Below are positions 1-6,845 of a DNA stretch of 9,606 nt, one piece after another; positions within the stretch are counted from its first letter, which is position 1; every line of letters starts with the position of its first letter. Both the position numbers and the translations under genes were made by a program. A model generated the notes under the pieces. The model was not told where the DNA came from, did no database searches, and worked only from the letters and a program-made list of their open reading frames with translations. Source of the DNA: Chlamydiota bacterium (GTDB lineage Bacteria > Chlamydiota > Chlamydiia > Chlamydiales > Parachlamydiaceae); NCBI GenBank assembly GCA_013286075.1, contig JABDGJ010000033.1:1-9606 (forward strand), given 5' to 3'.

Positions 1-807
1 ATCAGGTCTTCCTTTCTCATCTAAAACCACCAATTCTCCATCGAAAATGAGTTGATCATGTTGTATTTTTTTCAATTCCTCAATAATAATGGGAAATTTT
101 TCATTCATGGGTAATTGGTTTCTCGAAAATAGATCCACTTTTCCCCGATTGACAAAAGCAAGGCCTCGAAAGCCGTCCCACTTCATTTCAAATAACCACC
201 GCTCATCATCAAATGGACCATCTATTAAAGTTGCTAGCATTGGAGGGATCCATGCAGGCATTTTTGTGTCAGGGGAGTCGTTGGTTTCGATAAGAGAGCG
301 CGAAACAGAATCCTTTTGTTTGATTAATAACCATGAACGATCATTTTTATCTGATTTCAATTTTTGCAAAAGGTATTCCCCTTGCAATTTTTTTCCATGG
401 AGTACAATAGAAAGATGACCTTTTTTTAATCCTTCCCCAATGGCTTTTTCTCTTTTTTTTGGATCTGTTTCCGATTTTGTCGTATAAAAACCATGATCCC
501 AAATTTCGACAGTTCCAGCTCCATAATTACCTGGAGGGATAGTGCCTTCAAAGTATTGGTAATTGAGAGGATGATCCTCTACTTGAATAGCCAGTCTTTT
601 ATCCCGAGGATCATTAGAGGGTCCTTTAGGGACAGCCCAACTCAATAAAACACCTCTGTATTCGAGTCGAAAATCATAATGGAGTCTTCTTGCATCGTGC
701 TTTTGAATACAAAAGCGCAAAGAGGAGGATGTCTTCTTGTTAACAGAAGAAGACGGCTCTGCCGTTTCCTGAAAATCTCTTTTTGAGCGATATTTTTTTA
801 ACGTCAC
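1..807 (-). CDS. ligD: ATP-dependent DNA ligase LigD, N-terminal part (3'-phosphoesterase plus start of ligase domain), cut by window edge
   Basis: LigD is the bacterial end-joining ligase: its phosphoesterase domain trims 3' ends and its ligase domain seals breaks held by Ku. I translated the minus strand from a GTG at 805-807 and read 269 residues without a stop to the window edge. The phosphoesterase domain shows QKHDARRLHYDFRLE (H37, H43, D45, R47), H79 in VEDHPLNY, and Y83. These match the order and spacing of the catalytic residues known for Pseudomonas LigD (H42, H48, D50, R52, H84, Y88). The ligase domain begins near residue 185; FEMKWDGFRG carries the adenylated lysine (K209) and FDGELVVLD is nucleotidyltransferase motif III. 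The GTG lies four bases after the ku stop, has no clear Shine-Dalgarno, and is probably translationally coupled to ku. The rest of the ligase domain and any polymerase domain lie outside. Family call is very secure; exact start is less so. Confidence 0.95.
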   Translation of the reverse strand, partial: MTLKKYRSKRDFQETAEPSSSVNKKTSSSLRFCIQKHDARRLHYDFRLEYRGVLLSWAVPKGPSNDPRDKRLAIQVEDHPLNYQYFEGTIPPGNYGAGTVEIWDHGFYTTKSETDPKKREKAIGEGLKKGHLSIVLHGKKLQGEYLLQKLKSDKNDRSWLLIKQKDSVSRSLIETNDSPDTKMPAWIPPMLATLIDGPFDDERWLFEMKWDGFRGLAFVNRGKVDLFSRNQLPMNEKFPIIIEELKKIQHDQLIFDGELVVLDEKGRPD

Positions 808-811
808 TGTT

Positions 812-1609
812 TTAGGCAGTTTTATTGATTTTTTTTCTTGGTTTTTTCTTTCGTTCTAAGCTGGCTTGCAAAAGAGACATGATATCGTGCACTTTGGTGG
901 GGGATGGCTGTTCTTCTCCCTTTACATGAACAAGGGCTCCTTTTGCTTTCTTTTGAATGATTTTTTTGATTTCTTCTATGTAGGTGTCTTTGTATTTTTT
1001 TGGCTGAAAAGTTCCTGTGAGTTGGTCAATAAATTGTATTGCCATCTCTAGTTCTTTTCTCTCTATTTTTGTAGAAGGAATTTGAATATCTACAGATGGA
1101 ATAATTTCATTTTCATATCTGAGTTCATTTAAAATTAACATGTCATTGTGCACTTTTAAGACAGCTATATGCTCTTTGTTTCGCAATACAAACTTGGCAA
1201 GCCCCATTTTACTTGATTTTTTTAAAGCTTCTCGAAGAAGAGCATATGCTTTTTCCCCGCTTTTTTCTGGTTCTAAAAAATAGGGTCTTGCGTAATACAT
1301 TGTGTCGACAGCATCTTCAGAGAGAAATTGGAGAATTTCAATTGTTTTTGATTTTTTTAAATGAGCTTTTTCGAAGTCTTCTTCATCAAAAACAACATAC
1401 TCTCCTTTTTTATATTCATACCCTTTGACTATATCCTTCCAAGGAACTTCTTTTTCTTCTGTCTTACAAATTCTTGCATACCGAATTTGAGAATGGTCCT
1501 TTTTATGTAATAAAATAAAGGAAATTTCTTTTTCGTGGGTCGCAACAAAAAGTTGTACGGGAATATTCACAAGACCAAAACTAATCACACCCTTCCAAAT
1601 CGAGCGCAT
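812..1609 (-). CDS. ku: Ku protein, non-homologous end-joining DNA-end binding factor
   Basis: Bacterial Ku forms a homodimeric ring on broken DNA ends and recruits LigD. The 265-residue product starts MRSIWKGVISFGLVNIPVQL, the typical Ku N-terminus, and includes the YARPYFLEP segment and the MAIQFIDQLTG helix characteristic of the family. Length fits one-domain bacterial Ku (about 260-300 residues). The C-terminus is a lysine/arginine-rich tail (KKKPRKKINKTA), a usual feature thought to contact DNA and the ligase. It is first in a two-gene operon with ligD, which starts four bases after this stop. The start at 1607-1609 fits the conserved N-terminus. The Shine-Dalgarno is poor (GGGGATC about 3 bases upstream) and the upstream 60 bases are very AT-rich with several possible -10 boxes, none convincing. 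The family assignment is secure. Confidence 0.97.
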   Translation of the reverse strand: MRSIWKGVISFGLVNIPVQLFVATHEKEISFILLHKKDHSQIRYARICKTEEKEVPWKDIVKGYEYKKGEYVVFDEEDFEKAHLKKSKTIEILQFLSEDAVDTMYYARPYFLEPEKSGEKAYALLREALKKSSKMGLAKFVLRNKEHIAVLKVHNDMLILNELRYENEIIPSVDIQIPSTKIERKELEMAIQFIDQLTGTFQPKKYKDTYIEEIKKIIQKKAKGALVHVKGEEQPSPTKVHDIMSLLQASLERKKKPRKKINKTA

Positions 1610-1687
1610 AGAAGATCCCCATCCTTTATAGGTTTTATATACATAGAATATAAAATATAAAAAACAAGTATATGCAAGAAGATAGAA

Positions 1688-1787
1688 TGGCGTAATAGGA
1701 CAGGGGTTACTCCGGCGGCAGGATAAGCGGTGACAAAGTGGCAGATCTTGTCTTATTTAGCGTCGGATTGACCCTCTCCATCCCATT
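1688..1787. mobile_element. GC-rich intergenic patch, possible remnant of an insertion-sequence end
   Basis: By hand count 52 of 100 bases here are G or C, while the flanks are strongly AT-rich. It carries two imperfect direct repeats about 23-24 bases apart: GGGGTTAC (1703-1710) with GGCAG (1717-1721), then GCGGTGAC (1727-1734) with GGCAG (1740-1744). Staggered short repeats of this kind occur at the tips of IS21-family elements. No transposase gene or paired inverted end is present in the window. The rest of the 1610-1890 gap is AT-rich leader and promoter sequence. Foreign origin is inference from composition and repeats only. Confidence 0.25.
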
Positions 1788-1826
1788 CTCTTTACAAAAA
1801 CTTAAATATTCTAGTGTTTAATTTAT

Positions 1827-1856
1827 TTTATAAAAATACACTAAAAATGGTATAAT
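1827..1856 (+). promoter_or_regulatory. Candidate sigma-66/70 promoter, extended -10 type, for the 1891 gene
   Basis: A perfect TATAAT (1851-1856) is preceded by TGG, giving an extended -10 (TGnTATAAT). A weak -35, TTTATA (1827-1832), sits 18 bases upstream. Transcription would start near 1863, about 28 bases before the ATG at 1891, which has an AGGG Shine-Dalgarno at 1881-1884. Confidence 0.55.
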
Positions 1857-1890
1857 TATTGTAAATTAATATTTCTTATTAGGGTTAATT

Positions 1891-2901
1891 ATGGACGTAA
1901 AAAGAATACTTGAAGTTTGTCATAACTATTTTTCTCCACGTGAATATGCCCGTTCGGGGGGCATAGGCAAAGTTGTTTGCGCTGCAGGAATCTTTCTCTC
2001 TTATGTGACATTGGCAATTCCTATTATCTTTAAGATAGTAGAGGTGGGCTGTAGAAAATTTAGGGCTACACATCCTTTGCCAAAGGAAATGGAAGAAGCA
2101 CAAGAAAAAGTAAAAAGAGCACAAAAAGATTTTCTGCCAACAAGCGAACAAACAGAAAAAGTAAAAAAGATGATCGAACAAAGAGAAAACCAAAAAAGGA
2201 TAATAGGGGAATCTCGTATAGAAAATCTCATACATTTTCTAAAAAATGAACCCTTGGCAGGCTCTGGGAATCTAGAGAATTCATTTTCGTTTCAGAGAGA
2301 ATTTTTAGAACTATCCCTAGAGGATCAAAAAAAGTTTTTCTTGAAAGCTGTAAAAGAAAAAGTTCTCGAAAAAGCTATGGAACAGATTCCAAAACATGTT
2401 GAGCGATTGGCCTTTGCCTTGCCAGAAAAATCTAAACATCATTGCGACAGCTTCAGAGAAATTAGGGAAAATTCCGCCACAGCATTGGTATTTCTTGAAT
2501 CACTTAAACAATTTAAAAATTTAAAATACATCCACTTAGATTTAATGAGTTTGGGTGAGATTAGTAATAGACCTGAGACGCTAATGTTAGAAAAGATAGG
2601 GAAAAATGAGTTAACAACAGAAGAGGAAGATATCAGAAAGACGGATCAATCATTCTTGGTAGGGGGGATAGACCAAGGGAATCACCTCTCTTACGATGGA
2701 TACCACGCCACAGCCACAATTTCTACATCAATCATTGAACTGAGAGCACTTATAAGAAATGCATCCAGAAAGGGTACTCACCTCAGATATCGAATTGAAT
2801 TGGAAGGAATAACCGTTGCTCAGGAAATGGGTGCTCTTACAATACACGGAGATCATTCAATGTTGCTATATCAGAAGCTCCAGATATGGCCCGCTATATG
2901 A
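1891..2901 (+). CDS. Hypothetical protein with one N-terminal membrane segment
   Basis: I do not recognise this 336-residue protein. The start is supported by AGGG at 1881-1884, six bases before ATG, and by the promoter upstream. Residues about 28-51 are strongly hydrophobic (AAGIFLSYVTLAIPIIF within it), with basic residues before and after, so this is probably a single membrane anchor and not a cleaved signal peptide. Residues about 64-110 are rich in Lys, Glu and Gln and could form a coiled coil; the rest is mixed and soluble-looking. The single span does not resemble the paired hydrophobic lobes of classical inclusion-membrane proteins. It converges on tal with only 13 bases between the stops and no terminator hairpin there. 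The last 15 or so residues may be altered by a frameshift, because another frame continues with protein-like sequence. It could be a lineage-specific membrane or effector protein; function unknown. Confidence 0.8.
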   Translation: MDVKRILEVCHNYFSPREYARSGGIGKVVCAAGIFLSYVTLAIPIIFKIVEVGCRKFRATHPLPKEMEEAQEKVKRAQKDFLPTSEQTEKVKKMIEQRENQKRIIGESRIENLIHFLKNEPLAGSGNLENSFSFQREFLELSLEDQKKFFLKAVKEKVLEKAMEQIPKHVERLAFALPEKSKHHCDSFREIRENSATALVFLESLKQFKNLKYIHLDLMSLGEISNRPETLMLEKIGKNELTTEEEDIRKTDQSFLVGGIDQGNHLSYDGYHATATISTSIIELRALIRNASRKGTHLRYRIELEGITVAQEMGALTIHGDHSMLLYQKLQIWPAI

Positions 2902-2914
2902 ACACGCCCTATTT

Positions 2915-3874
2915 TCAAAGAATTCGGTGGGATAGCTGTTCTTCGAGTTTTTGTGTGGCTTTAGCGAAGGTTCTAATTCCTTCGGCTAGTTTTTCTGTTG
3001 CCATTGCATCCTCATTTAACAAATAGCGAAAAGTGGGCTCGTCAAAGGACATTTGTGGGATGTCCATCGTTTTTGCTTTTTCTGGGTCTAATTTTCGTGG
3101 CACTTCTCCATTGCTTTCGGAGAGCTCTTTTAAAAATTGTGGAGAAATCGTCAATAGGTCACAACCTGCCAATTCTAAAATTTCTCCGGCATTGCGAAAG
3201 CTGGCTCCCATGATTTGTGTTTTAAAGCCAAATTTCTTGAAATAATTGTAAATCGTAGTAACAGATCGAACTCCTGGGTCTTCTGCTGGGGGGTATCCTT
3301 GTACTTTGTCATGTGACTTATACCAGTCAAGAATTCGACCCACGAAAGGAGATATGAGGGTTGCGTTGGATTGTGCGCAATGAATGGCTTGCGGCAAACT
3401 AAACAAAAGAGTCATATTGCAATGAATCCCTTGTTTTTCGAGTTCTTGCGCAGCAAGGCCTCCTTCCCAAGTGGAAGCTAATTTTATAAGAATTCTATCT
3501 CGAGAAATTCCCACTTCTTCGTATAAGGCAATAAATCGGAGTGCTTTTTGTATGCTTCCTGCTACATCAAAAGAGAGGCGGGCATCTACTTCCGTGGAAA
3601 CTCGTCCAGAAATGAGTTCTAAAATGGCAGCTCCAAAATTCACGAATAATTTATCGATCAATAGTGTACAACGCTTAGAGGGGGAAGATTCTTTTTTCTT
3701 GCTATACGCGATGGCATCTTCAATGAGATATTGGTATTCAGGTTTTTGGATGGCAGCTTCGATAAGGCTCGGATTGGTTGTCGCATCGGTAGGGCGATAT
3801 TGTTCGATTGACTTAATATCACCTGTATCGACAACAATAGTAGTATCTTTTCTCAGTAATTCTAGTTGACTCAT
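2915..3874 (-). CDS. tal: Transaldolase (TalB type)
   Basis: Transaldolase moves a dihydroxyacetone unit between sugar phosphates in the non-oxidative pentose phosphate pathway, in the cytoplasm. The 319-residue length fits the TalB class (about 317). The Schiff-base lysine is K131 in RILIKLASTWEG; D16 in TTIVVDTGDI and E95 in RVSTEVDAR match E. coli D17, E96 and K132 with a constant one-residue offset. DATTNPSLI (residues 30-38) and LISPFVGRILDWY are further family signatures, and MGASFRN is present near the C-terminal third. The start at 3872-3874 aligns with the E. coli N-terminus; the Shine-Dalgarno is weak. It is transcribed alone from the promoter at 3901-3929. In Chlamydia trachomatis tal also lies close to the V-ATPase genes, so its position supports chlamydial synteny. 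Confidence 0.97.
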   Translation of the reverse strand: MSQLELLRKDTTIVVDTGDIKSIEQYRPTDATTNPSLIEAAIQKPEYQYLIEDAIAYSKKKESSPSKRCTLLIDKLFVNFGAAILELISGRVSTEVDARLSFDVAGSIQKALRFIALYEEVGISRDRILIKLASTWEGGLAAQELEKQGIHCNMTLLFSLPQAIHCAQSNATLISPFVGRILDWYKSHDKVQGYPPAEDPGVRSVTTIYNYFKKFGFKTQIMGASFRNAGEILELAGCDLLTISPQFLKELSESNGEVPRKLDPEKAKTMDIPQMSFDEPTFRYLLNEDAMATEKLAEGIRTFAKATQKLEEQLSHRIL

Positions 3875-3900
3875 ATTTCGACTATTTTTAATTTCTTAGC

Positions 3901-3929
3901 ATCATACCAATCTTTGTATCAGCAAGCAA
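3901..3929 (-). promoter_or_regulatory. Sigma-66/70-type promoter of tal
   Basis: On the minus strand TTGCTT (3924-3929) and TATGAT (3901-3906) are separated by exactly 17 bases, a near-consensus -35/-10 pair. Transcription would begin near 3894, giving a leader of about 20 bases before the tal ATG. The remaining intergenic sequence to 4062 is AT-rich; I see no convincing promoter for the rightward gene there. Confidence 0.6.
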
Positions 3930-4062
3930 TCAAAGAATCCTTCTCTTTTTTGTAAAATCATAACTTATTGATTTATAGCAACTTGAACAATTTATTATCT
4001 CTATTTTTCAGATATATTTTATTAAGATAAAATATGATAAAATGAGGGTCTAGGGAGAAAAT

Positions 4063-5904
4063 ATGGAGAAGCGGGTCATCGATTTCCAAGGAGTAGCTGA
4101 TTTAGATCGGAAATTAGCACAGCAACTCGAATCCTATTTACAAATGAAAGAAAGTGATGTTGCAAAACAAATCCTTCGAGCAATTCCCAATCAATTGGAA
4201 AAAGAATTTCCCGATCTCTTGGAATCAACAGAAAAAGTCAGCTTAGGAGAAGCTGCCGATCTTCTGAGAAGAAAGCTACAAAGTACAATAAGGTCTGAAG
4301 AACAATACGATATGGTCGTGAAGAAGATCAACCGTACTTTATGGGATTATACAGAGGTTTTGGAAGGCTGTGTGAGCGAATTATTTCAACAAATTAAGGA
4401 AGTGACTATTGATCGTTGGCACGTATCTATTTCTGACGTGGTTTATCATGTGAAAGATGTATTGCTTCGTAGAATGGAAAACCTCTCAGCTACTGTGTAT
4501 CATCTTGAAACAACGCTTCCCTATGCCTCATTGAAGAATAAATCTCGTCAACCGCAACAGTGGAGGAATTGGTTTTTTCAAAAAAAGGGGATCGATCCCG
4601 CCATCCTGAAAAATTTGCGGAATGGAGAAAAAACCTTAATCGCACAATACGAAGGATTCAATCAGCTGTATCGCGATTATATGAGTCTCAGTTCGATTGT
4701 TGAAGAAGATCTGCAACAGATGAAAAATTATCCAATTCTAGCTATTCTGACCATGGCGGATCAAAATCTATATATCGATTTATACCGCTTATTGAAAATT
4801 TTAGAAACAAAAACATCTCCCAAGATTCACAACGAAATAGTAAAGGCTTTGAAACAACTCACGAGCATTGATCGTGTTTTTATCCTTTTTCGAGTCTATC
4901 TTCGAGAACTTCGGGAAGCTTTATTTAGTAGCAGTTTAGAATGGAAATCGCTTGATCGAGAAGGGGAAAACTACCAAGAAGCATTCAATCGACTAAATGG
5001 CAAAGTAAGAATTTATCTGCTTGAGCTTGTTCATTTTATCCATACCGTTAGTCAGTATCGTTTATTTAGTTTAAAAAATGACCCAAATCCATACGTTCGA
5101 TCTCGCTGGGGATTTACAGAATGGATTGTAGGACCAGAGCCCTCTCAAGGGAGAAAACTGCTCCAATTGGTGTATGCAGGGCAAGAATTGCAACGGTATT
5201 TTGAAGAGTTTTCTCATGCTCTTGTGAATGATCCGAACGTGCAAGGAATTCGGGAATATGAGGCGCAACAACAAATGGAAACGATTATCCATGAGATGGC
5301 GCAACCTTTTATTTCTCGAGCAATGATGAAAAATCGAGCGGAAAAACTCCTATACCAATTGAAACGATGCAATGAAATAGGCAGCCCTTATTTTTCAACG
5401 ATTGAGACAATTGAAAACATTTTGTCGAGAGCTATGCGATTAGATTGGAAGTACCAAGTACTCATCGGATTTCCGGAATTTCATGAAATATACCATCTCC
5501 ATCATGGAATTATCGAACATTTTTCAGATCCTTCTCATTCATTTCGATTGGAGCGGTTCCACGAACTATTTGATCAAATCCACCAATGGATAAAAAATGA
5601 TGATATATCGAGTCACGCAGAAGAAATTGAGTTAGATATGAATGATATGAAAACGGTTTTGCAAGACTTTTTAGCCACTGTTCAGCGAGCAGTGCGAGAA
5701 AAATCACACGATCCTTTTTTAGATGAAACCGCTCGGAAGTACCAACGACAGCTATTAGAGTATCGCTATGTTTTTAGCCAGTTCTTTTCCAATATTTCAA
5801 ACAAGAGTTCGCAGGGAAGACAGCTTCGAAATCAATTTCTATTTGTGGATCAATATTTCGAATCTGTAGAAGTGCTAATGAATCAACTAAAGGAAGCGGT
5901 ATAG
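4063..5904 (+). CDS. Large helical hypothetical protein (613 residues)
   Basis: I do not recognise this family. The start has the best Shine-Dalgarno in the window, AGGGAG at 4052-4057, five bases before ATG. There is no signal peptide or membrane segment. The composition is rich in Glu, Gln, Leu, Lys, Arg, Tyr and Phe with few Gly or Pro and only two Cys, which suggests an almost wholly alpha-helical cytoplasmic protein with long helical bundles. Residues about 1-130 are charged and could be coiled; the C-terminal 200 residues hold several His/aromatic-rich helices (for example FHEIYHLHHGIIEHF). No nucleotide-binding or enzyme motif is visible. The gene stands alone, divergent from tal, and ends just before the hairpin at 5907-5932. 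A structural or scaffold protein, or a secreted chlamydial effector, would both fit; neither is shown. Confidence 0.9.
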   Translation: MEKRVIDFQGVADLDRKLAQQLESYLQMKESDVAKQILRAIPNQLEKEFPDLLESTEKVSLGEAADLLRRKLQSTIRSEEQYDMVVKKINRTLWDYTEVLEGCVSELFQQIKEVTIDRWHVSISDVVYHVKDVLLRRMENLSATVYHLETTLPYASLKNKSRQPQQWRNWFFQKKGIDPAILKNLRNGEKTLIAQYEGFNQLYRDYMSLSSIVEEDLQQMKNYPILAILTMADQNLYIDLYRLLKILETKTSPKIHNEIVKALKQLTSIDRVFILFRVYLRELREALFSSSLEWKSLDREGENYQEAFNRLNGKVRIYLLELVHFIHTVSQYRLFSLKNDPNPYVRSRWGFTEWIVGPEPSQGRKLLQLVYAGQELQRYFEEFSHALVNDPNVQGIREYEAQQQMETIIHEMAQPFISRAMMKNRAEKLLYQLKRCNEIGSPYFSTIETIENILSRAMRLDWKYQVLIGFPEFHEIYHLHHGIIEHFSDPSHSFRLERFHELFDQIHQWIKNDDISSHAEEIELDMNDMKTVLQDFLATVQRAVREKSHDPFLDETARKYQRQLLEYRYVFSQFFSNISNKSSQGRQLRNQFLFVDQYFESVEVLMNQLKEAV

Positions 5905-5906
5905 AG

Positions 5907-5932
5907 CCAGGGTATTGTATATCATACCCTGG
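5907..5932. terminator. Hairpin between convergent genes, possible bidirectional terminator
   Basis: CCAGGGTAT (5907-5915) and ATACCCTGG (5924-5932) form a perfect nine-base-pair stem around an eight-base loop, two bases after the stop at 5904. It lies between two converging genes, so it could end transcription from both sides. Neither strand has a clear U tract after the stem, so intrinsic termination may be weak. Confidence 0.5.
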
Positions 5933-5960
5933 GTTGAAGGCTTATTCCTCTGAATAGATT

Positions 5961-5976
5961 ATTCCTTATAAGGAAT
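5961..5976. repeat. Perfect 16-base palindrome across a stop codon
   Basis: ATTCCTTATAAGGAAT is its own reverse complement and contains the stop codon (5966-5968) of the 87-residue minus-strand gene. As RNA it could form a six-base-pair stem with a TATA loop. It may act with the hairpin at 5907-5932 to end or stabilise the transcript. Confidence 0.5.
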
Positions 5977-6229
5977 GCGCATGGAAATGGGAGCTACTAG
6001 AGGAAGAACTACTGCCGCTGCCGTTGCTATGATGATGATGTCGATTTGTTGTAGCAATAACAACTGCTGCGACAACTAAAGCAGCGACAGGAAGTGCGGC
6101 TGATAAATAGCTACTATCTTCATATGCAGGGCTTGATCCCTCATCTATGAATTCTTGGCTATGTATTTGGCTTGTGAATAAGGTTGCTGCAACCATAAGG
6201 GCTGCTACTAATCTATTAATAATTTTCAT
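5966..6229 (-). CDS. Small secreted membrane protein with His/Ser-rich tail
   Basis: No known family recognised. The 87 residues divide cleanly: a signal peptide (about 1-24, basic start, hydrophobic AALMVAATLF, likely cleavage after QIHS), a short acidic linker (25-41), one membrane span of mostly Ala and Val (about 42-61), then a tail with four consecutive His (64-67), eight consecutive Ser (73-80) and the ending HFHAHSL. The start has a strong Shine-Dalgarno, AAGGA at about 6237-6241, seven bases before ATG. The leader carries an inverted repeat and an ACGTG palindrome. The same plan recurs in the proteins at 6407-6772 and 7339-7620, which suggests a related set of small envelope proteins. 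The His clusters could bind metal ions, but that is speculation. It is last in the leftward gene run, 177 bases after the 121-residue gene, so it may have its own promoter. Confidence 0.8.
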   Translation of the reverse strand: MKIINRLVAALMVAATLFTSQIHSQEFIDEGSSPAYEDSSYLSAALPVAALVVAAVVIATTNRHHHHSNGSGSSSSSSSSHFHAHSL

Positions 6230-6245
6230 GTTCTATTCCTTTTAA

Positions 6246-6256
6246 ACGTGTCACGT
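6246..6256. promoter_or_regulatory. ACGTG-T-CACGT palindrome next to the ribosome-binding site
   Basis: An 11-base perfect inverted repeat (5+1+5) ends five bases from the Shine-Dalgarno of the 87-residue gene, 17-27 bases before its ATG. The position suits an operator or a small RNA stem controlling access to the ribosome-binding site. No matching second copy was seen in the window. Confidence 0.3.
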
Positions 6257-6257
6257 G

Positions 6258-6309
6258 AAGGATTTTTTGTGTTTATGATGCTATCAAACTTCAAAGCACA
6301 AAAATCCTT
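6258..6309. repeat. Inverted repeat in the leader of the 87-residue gene
   Basis: AAGGATTTTTTGTG (6258-6271) and CACAAAAATCCTT (6297-6309) pair over 13 bases with a single-base bulge, enclosing a 25-base loop that itself contains TGAT and ATCA. No U tract follows on the minus strand, so a leader stem-loop is more likely than an intrinsic terminator of the 121-residue gene upstream. The other sequence between 6310 and 6406 is AT-rich with no recognised element. Confidence 0.45.
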
Positions 6310-6406
6310 TAAAGCTTTACAATTTAAGTTATCCATAAATTTTGTTTTTCTTGCAATACAATTTTCATGAAAAAATAAAAAAGAGCGTGTATGAAATGGT
6401 CTCAAA

Positions 6407-6772
6407 CTAAGAGTGAGTGTAACCTGTTTTAGTGTAAGAAGTTCGGCGAGAATGAGAAGGAGAATAGTGTCGAGATCGATTGTTATAATTTGATCCTTTA
6501 GTAGAGAATGCGCTCCCCACCCTTTTCGGATTGACAATGCTTCCTAAAGCGTCTTTTGGATTCGAAGTGTTTGCACCATTTCCCGAATCGGAAAGACAAA
6601 AATAGACTGCACCAGCCACTAAAAGAGAAATAGGAATATAAATTGTCCAATGAGCAGAATGTCCGCTTTGGACATAAGCTTCACCTGTTTCTTGTGCAAT
6701 CACCTGAACAGGAGTAACATTTCCTATACCAATGGCGAGTATTATACTAATACAAATTCGAAGATTTTTCAT
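6407..6772 (-). CDS. Small secreted membrane protein with Ser/Tyr/Arg-rich tail
   Basis: Unrecognised 121-residue protein with the same plan as its two small neighbours: a signal peptide (about 1-26, hydrophobic ISIILAIGIG, cleavage probably near VIA-QE), a short linker with HSAHW, a membrane span (about 42-60, TIYIPISLLVAGAVYFCL), and a 60-residue hydrophilic tail. The tail changes from Asn/Gly-rich to Ser/Arg/Tyr/His-rich (NNRSRHYSPSHSRRTSY, ending GYTHS). The start is supported by GGAG at 6777-6780, four bases before ATG. It follows the lipoprotein gene by 73 bases in the same direction, so cotranscription is likely though not certain. The tail resembles that of the 93-residue protein (SRSY, SH repeats) more than the His/Ser tail of the 87-residue one. 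Function unknown; envelope location is inferred from the signal and span. Confidence 0.78.
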   Translation of the reverse strand: MKNLRICISIILAIGIGNVTPVQVIAQETGEAYVQSGHSAHWTIYIPISLLVAGAVYFCLSDSGNGANTSNPKDALGSIVNPKRVGSAFSTKGSNYNNRSRHYSPSHSRRTSYTKTGYTHS

Positions 6773-6845
6773 TTTTCTCCATGTGTGCAGAAACTATTAT
6801 TAATGAACTATGTTCTAAATTTAATCAATGAACTTTTTAGAAGCA

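Noticed and set aside
89..418. Open frame on the plus strand, 109 codons
   Set aside because: It lies opposite ligD, whose minus-strand frame carries full catalytic motifs; no ribosome site or family resemblance.
1885..2235. 116- and 76-codon minus-strand frames opposite the 336-residue gene
   Set aside because: Phe/Cys-rich translations typical of the antisense of Lys/Glu-rich coding sequence; the plus-strand gene has a promoter and ribosome site.
2998..3869. Three plus-strand frames opposite tal
   Set aside because: They are antisense to a clearly conserved enzyme gene and have no independent support.
6226..6537. 103-codon minus-strand frame bridging the 121- and 87-residue genes
   Set aside because: It overlaps the end of one signal-peptide protein and the start of another in a different frame, has no ribosome-binding site, and reads as low-complexity Leu/Thr sequence.
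6805..6815. GAAC-TAT-GTTC inverted repeat between the lipoprotein and the 121-residue gene
   Set aside because: Only four-base arms, easily due to chance in a short AT-rich spacer.
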